Shown: positions 1-11,456 of the stretch, piece after piece | Layout: the number at the start of each line of letters is the position of its first letter | Numbering within the stretch: position 1 is the first letter of the stretch | Position numbers and translations under genes: made by a program | Notes under the pieces: model-generated | The model's input: the letters and a program-made list of their open reading frames with translations, nothing else | Databases searched by the model: none | What the model was told of the DNA's origin: nothing | Source: Colletotrichum lupini | Lineage: Eukaryota; Ascomycota; Sordariomycetes; Glomerellales; Glomerellaceae | Reading direction: 5' to 3' | Assembly (NCBI RefSeq): GCF_023278565.1 | Contig: NC_064675.1 | Location: 372,001-436,000, forward strand | Length of the DNA stretch: 64,000 nt

Positions 1-731
1 CCAGGGGCTTCGATGATCCAAAGACTGCCATCTCCGAAATAATCCAGTGCTGATTCGAATGGTCCCCAGGACTGCCACGAGCCTTCGAGCTCTTGAAAAT
101 TTTCCGTCCGAAATTTGTCATCGCCGAAAATCCGAGAGTCCCATTGAACCATCGGCTGGATTTCGTCATTCTGGATATGCCCTGGAGAGCAGTGTAAAGC
201 TGTCCCGCGGCCAAAGATGACCTTGGCGTTGGGGAATTCGTCTTTGATCGGACGACAGTGGTCCCAATGTGCGTGACTGCGGGCCGGTTAATTCTCCTGG
301 CATTCGAATAAACGTCCTTGGATTTGCCCATAGAAATACCTGAAGAGCACTGTGTCAATGTCCGAAGTCTTCACACCAATGTCTTGCAACTGTTCTGTAA
401 GCCGTCGACGTGGTCCAACTGGATTGCAGCTCGTCCAGTGGTAATTCAACACGAACGGGGTATACATTTGCCGGTTCTGTTGGACGTCAAAGCGTGAGTA
501 TTGTATATCAGTCTAATTCTCTCGACTTACATCACTAATACCAAGATCCCAAAGGATCTTGCGGCCTGACGCTCTATGATGGATGTAAAAACACCAGTTG
601 TAGAGGAAATATGGCCTGTCATGCCCATCTGCGTGGATCTTTGTGTCGTCTGTTGTAGTGAGACCTCCGCCATCAAGTAAGGTCAATTCGACAGCACTAC
701 CCGAGAATGGAAGAGTTTTGATGCCCTTCAT
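1..731 (-). CDS. Metallo-beta-lactamase-fold hydrolase (lactonase-like), 3' end beyond window
   Basis: Three exons can be joined on the minus strand: 731-531, 476-340 and 276 to the window edge. The introns are 477-530 (54 nt) and 277-339 (63 nt), both GT-AG. The second splice rebuilds the metal-binding motif TVLFSHAHWDHCRP (HxHxDH), the hallmark of the metallo-beta-lactamase superfamily. Exon 1 carries LLDGGG and ILWDLGISD, typical of the N-terminal half of N-acyl-homoserine-lactonase-like fungal members. Exon 3 runs through DYFGDGSLWIIEAPG, where the third metal-ligand region begins, and is cut by the window edge. Family members hydrolyse lactones or amides with a di-zinc centre; in fungal clusters such as the Fusarium benzoxazolinone cluster they open cyclic substrates. 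The exact substrate here is unknown. Start chosen as the first Met, which gives a family-like N terminus. Confidence 0.85.
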
Positions 732-1382
732 GTTGTTTCGATGAGAGTATGTCTTGCCGCGAAATTTCCTTGGTAGTTACCCCAAGCCATCAGGCGACCA
801 GAACGGATGCGACCTGTCTTCATATAATAATGCATCAAGCTACCTCCACGTCAAAGCTCCCCCGCATTGTCTTGCGTGACATTTTGCATGTAAACATAGC
901 CACCAGGGCACTTGTTCCTCAATTTGAGGCCCTCATTTCAACACTCTCGTTGGGATGGCGAGGTGCAGCACAGGATGGCCAATGTTGTTGCATGGCGAAG
1001 AAAGAATTTGCATGGATTATCATCCACTTACTTGATTGCTTGTTGCTTTAATTTTCTTAAGCTGGTTGTTTGTGAAACATTGGTTATTGCCGCCACACTC
1101 TTTGTTTGCTCAATAGTTCCATGTTCCAACCCCTTACCTCTCGACTTTCGGTTTGCTCACCGCCGTTTCGGCTTTACCGCGTGGTAAAAGGCGTCCATGT
1201 CGGTAGATAAATCCCAGCCGTGTCCTAGGTACTTGGACCTATGATAGCATCTGGCTCACGGGGAAGATATTTCCTCAGCAGAGAGCGATATGAGACACTC
1301 TCAATCCTCTTGAACATAAATATCTAGTCTCACTTATCTTCATACTGCAGAATTCTATTCCGATAAATGTGAAGCTGAATAT
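732..1382. promoter_or_regulatory. Intergenic region upstream of the metallo-beta-lactamase gene
   Basis: No supported gene. At 857-870 the minus strand reads ACAATGCGGGGGAG, a copy of the G-rich motif seen in other promoters of this window, about 130 bp upstream of the metallo-beta-lactamase start. A weaker GGGGTAA copy lies near 777-785 (minus strand). Short open frames here match nothing I recognise. Confidence 0.4.
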
Positions 1383-1739
1383 TCAGAGAGCTGGTTTCGC
1401 CTGTGCGTCGATATCGAAACCCTTGTATCCCGTAAACAGACTATCAGGATCCCACCGCCTTCGGATCTCCATGAAGCGAGCACGAGCTGAATCCGTCCAT
1501 ACTTTGATCTGGAATCACCTTGATGTCAACAGTGTTGTCGGCTAGGTTCAGTAAGGAGAGAACACATACCTCAGGTGAATGCAAGGAGTTCTTGGATTGG
1601 TCAAAATCGGCACTGTAGATCCCACAGGCAACTGCTTCAGCCTTTTTGTACGAGGCCCGCATGGTTTCTCGTACTCGGGACACAAGGGCAGGGTCCTTCC
1701 AGCCACTGAATGTTGATATATAGTACTGCTGAGGAATAC
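1383..1739 (-). pseudogene. C-terminal fragment of a BBE-type FAD-linked oxidase
   Basis: Minus-strand exon down to 1570, intron 1509-1569 (GT-AG, 61 nt), last exon 1508-1383 ending in TGA. The spliced frame gives STFSGWKDP, then VWTDSARARFMEIRRRWDPD and LFTGYKGF, the characteristic berberine-bridge-enzyme C terminus that closes the FAD site. The matching N-terminal two thirds lie at 9254-10253 on the same strand. Between them are a solo LTR, 212 bp of unexplained sequence and a full-length Copia element. The ATG-initiated frame that seems to start this piece is an artefact: its first codons come from the LTR end. Confidence 0.85.
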
Positions 1740-1941
1740 TGTCGGATTGGAAGTCCAATTCGACCGCGGCATACAGCCGACTGCGCAGGGGCCAATTGGG
1801 GGCCCTATTTACGATTATCGTAGCCAGCCCAACCTACGGTTGGAACCTCCTTTTTACACCTACGCAGATATTCATATAGTTCAATTGATCTCTTCGTCAA
1901 CTACGGTTCGAACCAATTACCCTGTAATAGGGATACCAACA
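1740..1941 (+). repeat. Solo LTR of the Copia family, not RIP-mutated
   Basis: A 202-bp LTR beginning TGTCGG and ending CCAACA, flanked by an exact 5-bp target-site duplication AATAC (1735-1739 and 1942-1946). It matches the 205-bp LTRs of Copia copies A-D but keeps CA and TG dinucleotides that are TA in those copies, so it was largely spared RIP. Short length is the likely reason, since RIP needs longer duplications. It lies inside the broken FAD oxidase gene. Confidence 0.9.
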
Positions 1942-1946
1942 AATAC

Positions 1947-2158
1947 TGAAGACAGCATCTCTCTCATCTGGTTTAATAGTATCGCAGATATATATATAGC
2001 CAAAAGATGACTTCGTTAGCAACTCGCACATAGCGGGCTTGATAGTCTCAATCAACTAAACCGCAAATTAGTAGTGAATTAGAATCGGATCGCGTTTGTC
2101 ATTTGAAATTTAGGGTGGTTTTCCGTACCTTTAGAAGGGACACCGAAGGATAGTTAAG
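1947..2158. other. 212-bp segment between two LTR insertions, origin unclear
   Basis: Target-site duplications place this as pre-insertion sequence between the two halves of the FAD oxidase. On the minus strand all three frames hit stops and I cannot find the expected central part of the oxidase (about 45 residues). A stretch near 1980-2030 (CGCAGATATATATATAG and following CTTCGTTAGCAACT) loosely resembles the 3' half of the Copia LTR, so it could be an older, diverged repeat relic. Not RIP-saturated. Confidence 0.35.
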
Positions 2159-2163
2159 GATAC

Positions 2164-5100
2164 TATCGGATTGGAAGTCTAATTCGACCGCGGCATATAG
2201 CCGACTGCGCAGGGGCCAATTAGGGGCCCTATTTACGATTATCGTAGCTAGCCTAACTTACGGTTAGAACCTCCTTTTTATACTTATTACGTAGATATTT
2301 ATATAGTTTAATTAATCTCTTTATTAACTACGGTTCGAACTAATTACTTTATAATAGGGATACTAATACTAATTAGTAATTAAATTTTATTATTATAAAT
2401 CGGTAAGGTATCTCGCTATGTAAAAAAGACGACCTCTTAATACCGTACGGGATAGGAAATTCGTATTAATTAACTTTATAAAAGTAAATAAAAAAGGAAG
2501 CGATTTTTAAATACTGTACGGAATCGAGCAATTATAGCCCTTTACTACTTATAAGAGGTCGACGTTTACTATATTAAACTACGTTAATTAATAAAATTAC
2601 TTAAGTAACTAGCCTTTTATCGTCGCCCCGAATAGCTTTTTTGTTAAATAACTTTTCTATACCCGGCCCGTAATTAAAAATTAACTAGTTAAATTAGTAA
2701 AAAGAAATACTTATATAACGACTACTTACCTAATTAATTAGCGCGACGAACGAGCTTAATAATATAATATAAAAAAGCACCGCGCGATTAAAAAAGGGAA
2801 TTTCTAAATATAAATATTCTTATTTAGTAATAAAAGTAACCTTATAGGAGTTATTAAGCTAAGAGATTTATAATATACGGAAAAGTCTATTATTACGAGG
2901 ATCTTATAAGTATAACCTTAAGCCCGTAATTTAAATAACCTCCTCGTAGCTCCCTTAACTACTCCCTAAGTATTATTTAAGAATATAATATAGGGGACAG
3001 TTTAACGAGGGAAGAAGGGATTTAGAGGTCCTAATAGTATTAAGTTAAGAGTATTACGGATCTCGGATATTAACCTAAAAAAAAGGCGGCTACTTTAAAG
3101 TAGTCCTACGACCTCTTATTAAAGTTATTATTAACCTAAAAAAAGGCTAAAAAGACGAGGATCTAAAAAAAAAAAGAAAAACATCCTCTAAAAGGCCGCT
3201 AAAGGGCTTCTTTTTTATATTAGCTCCCGGCGCGAGATTATTAATTTTAAGAAATTAATTAAAGAAGCTATTTAGAAATTATAGAGAGTACGAGGCTTAG
3301 GAAGCTAGAAATATATAGGATAATAATAATTAATAAAGATCTTAGGATAATTATTATATCTTCTTATAGTAATATAAACGTCTATTATTATTATTATTAA
3401 AAGGAACTACTAAAACCTACTTTTTTATACTAAATAAAAAAGAGGATCTTAATAAGTATAATAGCTAGCGATTTAGAAAGGTAATAGGAATTATTAAAAA
3501 TAATAAAAACGAGAGTAATAGCGAGACGGTAAGAGGAAGTAGGAATCTCCTAGACCTTAATAAATTCGTTAAATAGCGAAAATACGGATTTATTATAACT
3601 AGTATGTAGATTAAATATATCCCCGTTAAAATTAAATACGCTAGTAATTACTAATACGGGTATAAGCTAGAGCACGACCCTTAGTAAGTTAGGGTAAAAA
3701 AGAAGAGGACGAAACCCGATCCTAAATAGAATCCTAATCCCTTATAAATAAGTAAATATTAACCTGGATTATTAAGGGACGTAAATATATAAAATCGTAG
3801 ATTATCCTAACGGTAAGCAAATTAACGCAGTATTAATTTATTTAACTAAGGTTTATAAGAAAAAGGGGCTATAAGGGTAACCCCTATTTTACGAAATCGT
3901 AAACGACCTTAGTTACTAACTAAACGAATAGTTTATAAGCATAAGCCTAAGAATTATAAAAATAGTTAATAAATTCCTTTATAAGCGAGGAGTATTACTA
4001 ACGTAATTATAATTACGAGAGCTATACGAAATATTAATAGTAATAATTATAGAAAAGGAATTCGTGCTATAGAACTAAGTATAGGTTAATAGAGCGTATA
4101 ATCGCTTTAATAAATTTAAAAAAAGGGTAAATAACTTAGATTTCCTCTTTATAATTACTAAGGGAAATTTATTATTATAAAAGGATATACTAGGGTAAAA
4201 TATAGTACTAAAAGTACGATAATTAATAATTCTACTTATTTCGATTTATAACTTATTATTATTATTAATACGAAATTCGGCGCTAATTAGTTAATAAAAA
4301 AAGAGGTAGACGACCCGAAGTTATTAATAGTACGTAGCGACGTAGGGATCGTATATAAATATTAAAAATCTAGCGGCGAATACGAGGTAATTTATAAACC
4401 TTAAAAAGATCTTCTTAAAAGAGAAATTATACTCTAGGGGGAAGTATGAGGTTTTATAAAAAACCCTAATAATATTTTACGATTATTATAAAAAAGTCGG
4501 AATTAGGGAACACTAGTACTATTCGGTAATTAATATCGTACTCGTAAGCAAAGCCTCTAATTATTACTATAAAGCAATACGTAATTTTAATTAAAACGAC
4601 TTTTTTAATATAATTAACGTAATTTAAAGCCGCTTCGAGACCTACGATAGGAACCTAGAGCTCCTATCTAAGCTACGAGCGATTTTTTTATATTTATAGC
4701 TAGGATAATAGAGGGTAAATTGCGAATAGAGATCCTCGAAGAGCTTATCGATCGAATTAATAAGTTAGCGAAAACCTAGTTAAATAAGGGGATAAATAAG
4801 CGGAAAGTTAGATATTTTTATATTATAATTTAGCGTATACTAGAGGTAAAAATAATACTTTACTAAGTACTTAAAGATTACGAGACGCTCTACTTAAGGC
4901 TAAGATCTAGTTTTAATATTAAGATAAGAATACTGCGCTAAACCTATTTTTAAGTATACGACGGCCCTTATTAATAATATTAAGTTAATTGAACGTATAA
5001 TAAAAAAAGAAAAGAGGCTAGATACGGTAATTATTAATAAAGAGGCCTAAATTTATTAAATAGGTAGAGATTTAACTTACGAGTAAGGTAATAAAAAAAG

Positions 5101-8100
5101 TAATATTATATTTATAAAAAGGATAGATATTAATTAAGTAACTACTTTAAGGAGGAGCGTATTAAATTATATAAATAGTATAAAAGGTTAAGGGTAATAG
5201 ATAGTAAAACTAGCCCTCGTTAGTTTAACTAATTCCTCGTTATATATAAGGGCAGATCCGGGGGTACGGAACTTAGTAATAGTAGCTAAAGTAGTGGCCT
5301 AAAGTATATACTTCCTATAAAAGATTCGGAAGATAAGGAAGATCTTACCCCCTATATTAACGAATTAGATTATAACGAAATTAATAATATTAACTACTCT
5401 TTTTTTGCCCCGTTAGCCTCTAAAGGATATACGAGGCTAAATAAATAGAGAGTAATAAAAGCTCTTAATAAGTAGGCTTTTATTTATAAATAATAAGAGA
5501 AGGTCCCTTAGACGACGGATACGGAGGTAGTTAAAAGGGCGAATCTAATAGGGCCGAAGCCTATTTTCTCAACGATTAAAGAGAAGACGCTATTTCTCTC
5601 GATATTTAAAAAAAAGGAATATAGTACTAAGTAAATCTAAGGGTAACTAGAGGGGTCCTTTTTATACTACTTAGATCCCTCGAATACTAAGCTCGTATAG
5701 GTATTTTATATAAGTAAAAAGTACGGCCTAGACGATTTTTATAAAATTATCCTAAATATTAAGGTATTATAATAATTAACTAAAGGAAAAGGGTAATTCT
5801 AAGCACTATAAAAGATCGCGCTAGTAATGCTTAATATATTAATAGCGGGTATTATAAGGATTAGTTTTAGCCTAAGTAAGGAAATTATCGCCCTAGGTAT
5901 AGCGGAAGTAAAAACACACTTCGGAACGATAACCTTTTATATTTTACTTATTAATACCCTATTTCTCTTATATTTAAAAGATATAGATTAACTAGGTATT
6001 ATATTTAATAATACGAGGAATAGAATCTTTAGTAGCAAGTACTTCGAAATAATTAAACGACGATAGGGGTATATATTTATAAAGCTTATTAATAATACGA
6101 AGTTAATTAATTACTTAACGGAAAGTGAGCTTAGAAAACTATACTAGAGATTCGGGTACCCGTTAGTTACGAGGCTATATAACCTCCTAAAGTAATTAAG
6201 TAATAATAATATCGAAATAGGGGCGCTAGAGTAGTTAACGAAAGTATATTACTAATACTAAATAAATGCGCAGAGCCTACGTAAATTTAAGTTTAAATTA
6301 TATAATAAGCTTAACTTTAATTAAGAAATCGTCGTTAATATTTTCTATTTAAATAGTCGACTAGTACTATATATAATTAACGTAACTATATCTTTCTAAG
6401 TAGGGCAATTCCTTTAGGATTTATAAATAAAATAGTATAGGTAGCCTTATAAAAAAGCTAGATTAATATATACTAAGGACCGCTAGATAGTATTAAAACT
6501 AACGCTAGTACTAGCTTTAAGTTAGTAGAATTTAGGGATAATACGACGGCCCACGGTATATAGCTAAAAGTCGTACTTATTAAAGCGTATTATAGTATTA
6601 GAAAGGTAAAAAGGGTATATTAGTAGTTAAAAAGGGCGTTTAGAATTATTAAAGAGGAAAATCCGGATTTTATTAATAATAAATGCCTCTAGATAGTACT
6701 TAAATACTATAACGATACTATAAGGCCTAACGGACTTATACTAACGCTATTAGTATTTAGAGCATATTTAAAAACGACCTTAGCCTCGCTCCTATTACTA
6801 AGCGTAAGCTGACGAGCTTAAGTAGTTAAAAAAGTAATATAGGTATTGCGCGAAGTAAGTATAAAAAAGTAAGTTAATAAAGTAATTACTACGCGCAATA
6901 GGCCTAATATAAAGGATAATTTAAATATACTACTAAATTCGGATATATAAGTATAGCGCGAAATTACTTAATAATAGGCTGGGCTATATAAGTTAATTTC
7001 CGTTAACGAGCGCTCTTATATAGTTACGAGAGATCGTAACTAGCCTCTTAAAGTATTAATTATAGTAGTTAGACCGTACTATATAGATCTTAACGAGGTA
7101 ATTTCTAACTTATAAAAAAAAGAAGAGCTAGGGGAAACTATATAACCTGCGGTAGAGGTATAGGAAATTATCCTTAATAAAATCGTCGTAGTAGTATTAA
7201 TAAATAACGAGGAAGAGGAAATTACTAAAAGGGCACTAATACTACCGGTAAGACGTTATAAAAAACTACGATAGCAAGCCCTAACGCGGTAATTTATTAT
7301 TAGCAACGAGGTAATTAACACCTTTTATATAGTAAAAAAGAAAGCCGATTTCGAGCTAATAGTTAAACTACGTAAAAAAGGCATAATTATAACTATTAAA
7401 AAGCTGTATAAGGAATTAGATCTTATCGAAATAGATACTCTTTACGATCGAGGGGTTTATTAATTTATCCTATACGACTTAGAAAAATATATAAACCTCC
7501 GCATATTTAAATTACGAATAGTTCGTAAAATTAAAAAGAAAGGAATACCCTAGCTATATGAGAAGTCTAAATACGTAATCTAGGGGTACGGCGACGTTAA
7601 AAAGGCGACGCTACTTATATAATTACCTATTATATAGCGCTATAGCTAACGATTAATAATAGTACTAATAATATCGCTATAGAAGAAGGGATATAAGATT
7701 TAGAGCCGTGATATTACCTAGGTATATACCTAATCGGCCACAGGGCTTATAAGGAAAATCCTAGCCTATTTACTAAAGGAAATAGTTAGTAAGTACTTAG
7801 AAAGCACGATTATTAAAGTACTTAAGTTACTATATAGGCTCGTAGAATCGGGTACTTATTAATAGGCTACTTATTATAATTTTTATATTAATTAACTATT
7901 AATAATTACCTCTATATACGACCCGTGCTCACTAGTTACGGAATATAAAAATAACTAATTTAGGATCGTTAGAATATAAACTAATAATATATTAAGCTTA
8001 TTTAATATTAACTTTATAAAGAAAGAGAATAAAGAGCTTTAAAAAGTAGGCTTCGTAGTAAAGCTAAAAGAGGTCTTTATAATAAATACCCCCTTAGTAT

Positions 8101-9248
8101 TTAATAATAGGATTTTTATAATCGAAGGGGAAACCGTCGTTTTTTAATAAAAGGGGTAGGGCGAGAAGATTAACCTCGTTAATTTAAACGTAATTAACGT
8201 TAAGAAGTAATATAAAGTTAAGCTTATGCGAGGGGTATATATTATAAGTATTTATTAGCTTAAAATAACTTTTAATTATACTAGGGTAGTATAAGCTATA
8301 AATCTAACTCAATGAGATATTAAAGTACTTAATAAGCGGCTTAAATAATAATAAATAAATCTCGATTAAGGTCTCGTTTATTACTTAATCGACCTTATAA
8401 TTAGTAAGCTCTACGTCTTCGTTAATAAGTTATTTATAAATAATAACGACCTTACTTTATAATTAGGGTATATTATTATCTTAGTTAATAAGAGTATAGG
8501 TAAGAGCGAATTTACTATATATAGTAATATAATCTATTACTTATTAACTAAAAATAAGCGGGTAATGAGAAGTATATTAGCGTTAGAGGTTTATAGTATA
8601 GTTAATAGTATTAACTTTTCTTATGCAATTTTAATAACGCTAAGGAAGATTACCGATCGAATTAGCCTTCTACTTATTCTAACGGTTATCTATACTAATT
8701 CCTACTTACTATATAAATACCTCGTTAAATTAAGAACGACGAAGGAAAAGAGGCTTATAATTAATATTATAACCCTTAGGTAATTATATAAAAAGCGCGA
8801 GATACTTAAGATCCGTTAGATTAATAATAAAGATAACCTCGTAAACGCTTTTATAAAAGTAGTACTAAATAAGGGATTAGAGTAATTCGTAAGTAGCGGA
8901 AAAGTTATTATATAAATAAAAGGATAGGTTATATAAAAAGAGTAAAGAAAAGGGGGAAAAGGAGACGACTTAGTAGACGGGCCCTAGGTTAAATTATATT
9001 TCTAACTATAGTGGTTAAATTAATAAAAGAAAGAAAAAGTTAGTATTAAATTAAAAATCTAATTTAACTACGGTATATAGCCGACTGCGCAGGGGCTAAT
9101 TAAGGGCCCTATTTATAATTATTATAGCTAGCCTAACTTATAGTTAGAACCTCCTTTTTACACCTACTACGTAAATATTTATATAGTTCAATTAATCTCT
9201 TCGTCAACTACGGCTCGAACTAACTACCCTGTAATAGGGATACCAACA
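2164..9248 (+). mobile_element. Ty1/Copia retrotransposon copy A (7,085 bp, RIP-inactivated)
   Basis: LTRs at 2164-2368 and 9044-9248 (205 bp each), flanked by an exact 5-bp target-site duplication GATAC (2159-2163 and 9249-9253). A purine-rich tract (AAAAGAAAGAAAAAG) precedes the 3' LTR. Ignoring stops, the plus strand shows Gag-like, GAG-pre-integrase, integrase, reverse transcriptase and RNase H remnants in Copia order (integrase before reverse transcriptase). The interior is AT-rich, almost free of CA/TG, with many in-frame stops, so it is RIP-dead. The last ~80 bp of the 3' LTR, next to the gene, are visibly less mutated. It disrupts the FAD oxidase gene. Confidence 0.95.
5800..8960 (+). 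pseudogene. RIP-degraded Copia pol (integrase, reverse transcriptase, RNase H) of copy A
   Basis: Reading through RIP stops, LTESELRKLY at about 6115 marks the GAG-pre-integrase/zinc-binding start. KRAFRIIKEENPDF (about 6625) and RPNGLILTLLVFRAYLKTT (about 6720) are the conserved C-terminal integrase stretch of fungal Copia elements. SIYDPCSLVT (about 7910) lies in the reverse transcriptase just before the region that normally carries the TDD active site, here altered. The RNase H end is seen around 8570-8900, including the FTKAV-like terminus with mutated codons. No frame is open across any domain. The same region recurs in copies B, C and D. Confidence 0.85.
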
Positions 9249-9253
9249 GATAC

Positions 9254-10253
9254 TGTTGATTCCCCATTTCTGGCCCGGTGATTCGGGATTGATCTGTCGC
9301 TGAAGCTCTAAAAACTCCTCCCCGCTCGCTTCTACCGTGACCTTTTCCTCAGTAAGGCAGCCTTTGATGTTCTCAGGGACTACGTCCCAGACTTCTAACA
9401 TTGCAGCAGCCTCGGCCAAAGTATCGGCGTAAGCGCAAACATTGATAGCCATTACTAAAGGTGATGATTCGGGAACAACTTCCGCCGCTTCACTGTCAAA
9501 CAACTCCGGGTGAAGTACGCAGATGGCCGACTCGGTAAACTTTCTTGGCATAGCGTCATTTCGTTCGAAAGCAAATGTGATTAAGTTTTCGAACTTATCG
9601 TCAATAGTGAATGTTGTAGATCGCCAGAATAGTCGTTTCTTTGGTATAGTCCGACTCCAGATTCGGGTCACAACTCCAAAGAACGCTTGCCCGCCGCCTC
9701 GAGCAGCCCAGAAGAGGTCTGCGTTTTCCGTCCGGCTTGCTATCAATACTCTACCATCCGGAACAACAATCTCCAGTCGAACAATCCATTCTGTAATAGT
9801 AGCTCCCCATGCTCTCATGAAGAGACCTTGCCCGCCTGCTAGACAGAAACCTCCTAGTGCTACGTCAGGCGCATGCCCAAAAGGAAAGAATCTGCCGACT
9901 GCGTCTGTAGCCTTCCAGGCTTCATAAACGCGAATGCCGGGGCCCACCTCGACCTCCTCAGTGACTTCATCATATTTGACGTGGTGATTGATGTTGCTGA
10001 CGTCGATAAGAACTCCGTTATGGACTAAGGAGGGTTTGGAAGGGAGGTGTCCTCCAGATCGAATGCCGACTGAGACCTTTAGCTCTCTGGCCCTGCGAAG
10101 TGCTTCGACGACATCCTGAGAGGTCTTTGCCACATGTATCTCAGTCGGATATCTGTCAGTCTCTTCTCTATTGAAGTAGAAATTCCGTGCTTCTTCGTAT
10201 TGTGCAGTTCCACGTTTAAGAGCGTGGCCTTCGTCAGGATTGGAGGATGACAT
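9254..10253 (-). pseudogene. N-terminal fragment of a BBE-type FAD-linked oxidase
   Basis: About 333 codons open from ATG at 10253 (MSSSNPDEGHALKRG) to WGINSI at the Copia A junction. The FAD_binding_4 (PCMH) fold is clear: VGIRSGGHLPSKPSL with the usual covalent-FAD histidine in RSGGH, then VEVGPGIRVYEAW, GGFCLAGGQGLFMRAWGAT and LFWAARGGGQAFFGVVTRIW. Family members oxidise alcohols, amines or ring carbons using O2. The frame runs 16 codons further only because it reads into the LTR. The gene is broken by two independent LTR insertions, and its C terminus is at 1383-1739. Full family length is about 460-500 aa. Apart from the insertions the coding sequence looks clean, so the disruption may be fairly recent. 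Confidence 0.9.
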
Positions 10254-10506
10254 GTTGTAAATAATATTGCTCGTGATGCTGCTATGATCTACGTGTATTC
10301 ATCGGGCAGGAGACATAGATTCAAGTAATATCTTTTCAATATGGTTCAAAATTAGTCGCTGCTCGAGTTCAAGACTCGTAAATACCCCACATTGGGCCCT
10401 CGTTGGCGGACAACCTATGTCAGAACCCAGCGGATGTGGGGGCGGGGATGGATCAACCGCTTGAGCCTACACGTATTCCTACCCCATGGCGCCGCGGGTG
10501 CTTATG
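10254..10506. promoter_or_regulatory. Promoter region of the FAD oxidase, with shared G-rich motif
   Basis: Two copies of the shared motif: AATGTGGGGTA on the minus strand at 10383-10393 and ATGTGGGGGCGGGG on the plus strand from 10434. They lie 130-190 bp upstream of the FAD oxidase start. No gene is visible. Confidence 0.5.
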
Positions 10507-10839
10507 CTAGGTCATTTTGATCGCCTTCTCATTAGATAATTCGTTTAGAAGAGCCTCGTAGTTAAGCATCAGGGGCGGTGCCATAGGGTTTGGGTCAAGA
10601 GCCCGCAACCTCAATCTCATCTCACACTTGTATTGTCGGGCCAAATCGTTCTTCATTTCGAAGACCGATAAGCGGCAAACAGCGGTGGACATTGAGAGAA
10701 ATGCAGAATTGTCCACCAAGACCTCGTAGATTTTCCAATCGATTCTTCCGGGAAGGCCTACAAGCTTCGAAGTTGTCGAGGTGGGCCAACAGACACGAAT
10801 TGACTTGAACATCAACACCGATGTGGTTGAAGGGGGCAT
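10507..10839 (-). CDS. Small hypothetical protein (110 codons), weakly supported
   Basis: An open frame from ATG at 10839 with protein-like composition (for example DWKIYEVLVDN and RRLRALDPNPM-like stretches), but no family I recognise, no signal peptide and no membrane segment. It lies between the FAD oxidase and dienelactone hydrolase genes. It could be a real small gene, one exon of a degraded gene, or chance. Antisense frames over the same stretch are no better. Confidence 0.25.
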   Translation of the reverse strand: MPPSTTSVLMFKSIRVCWPTSTTSKLVGLPGRIDWKIYEVLVDNSAFLSMSTAVCRLSVFEMKNDLARQYKCEMRLRLRALDPNPMAPPLMLNYEALLNELSNEKAIKMT

Positions 10840-11456
10840 GCGACGGAAGTTTGCAATTCTATGAGATCGAAAGCATCAAAGACAATAGCATAGAATAGTC
10901 TCTTATGATCATTTCATATAATCTATTGCTTGTTTAAAAAGAGGAAGACAAAATGATTCTTTCGATAGTTTCTCTCCGCCGCCGATAGAGGAAATGTTCG
11001 TTTCATCTCATCAAGCTTTGACTGAGACGACCCCGAAACGCTCCAGAGAGCACAGCACCGGCCATGTACGAGATGGACATCTGAGAAGCTGATTGGCTCA
11101 CCTTACTTGATCTCCGGTCGTCTTGTCTTTTGATCAGATAAAACAAAAAATTGGTGGGAGCGAGCACCTCGTAGTTGGCGCTAGATACTAGATTGGCGGA
11201 AGTTTGCTGCGTGTCGGCAGCTTGCCACACCCTCCAAGTTCAACACTCTCGGCATGATGTTCTTCGGATCCCGAGCCAATTTGGAGTTAAGCTTCCTTTA
11301 TGAGGCAGTCTCGATGCAGGTACGGTGCCTCGAGGGAGAGTCTACATCCCATGGTACGCATGTTTTGGCACGTTAAAATACTCAACCTTCCCCAGGACAC
11401 ACTCCAACATATTTGCCTCTCTTAGAGCAGTTATTTGGTTCAAATAGCTTGCCACG
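10840..11456. other. Intergenic region upstream of the dienelactone hydrolase
   Basis: Only short minus-strand frames (11003-11230 and 11342-11560), which do not match a family. The second overlaps the first exon of the dienelactone hydrolase in antisense. The shared G-rich promoter motif was not found here. Confidence 0.4.

Noticed and set aside
1444..1758. Frame starting MDFQSD on the minus strand as a separate small gene
   Set aside because: The first codons are the end of the solo LTR; the rest is the C-terminal exon of the FAD oxidase running into its intron.
8565..8783. 72-codon open frame in Copia A
   Set aside because: It is a chance gap between RIP stops inside the RNase H region, not an independent gene.
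2400..9040. Dense short AT-rich repeats as a possible CRISPR-like or centromeric array
   Set aside because: No regular repeat-spacer unit; the pattern is explained by RIP of one Copia element, with recognisable integrase and RNase H.
1735..9253. A single 7.5-kb element from the solo LTR to the right LTR with TSD AATAC/GATAC
   Set aside because: The internal junctions show two separate insertions, each with its own exact 5-bp duplication (AATAC twice, GATAC twice).
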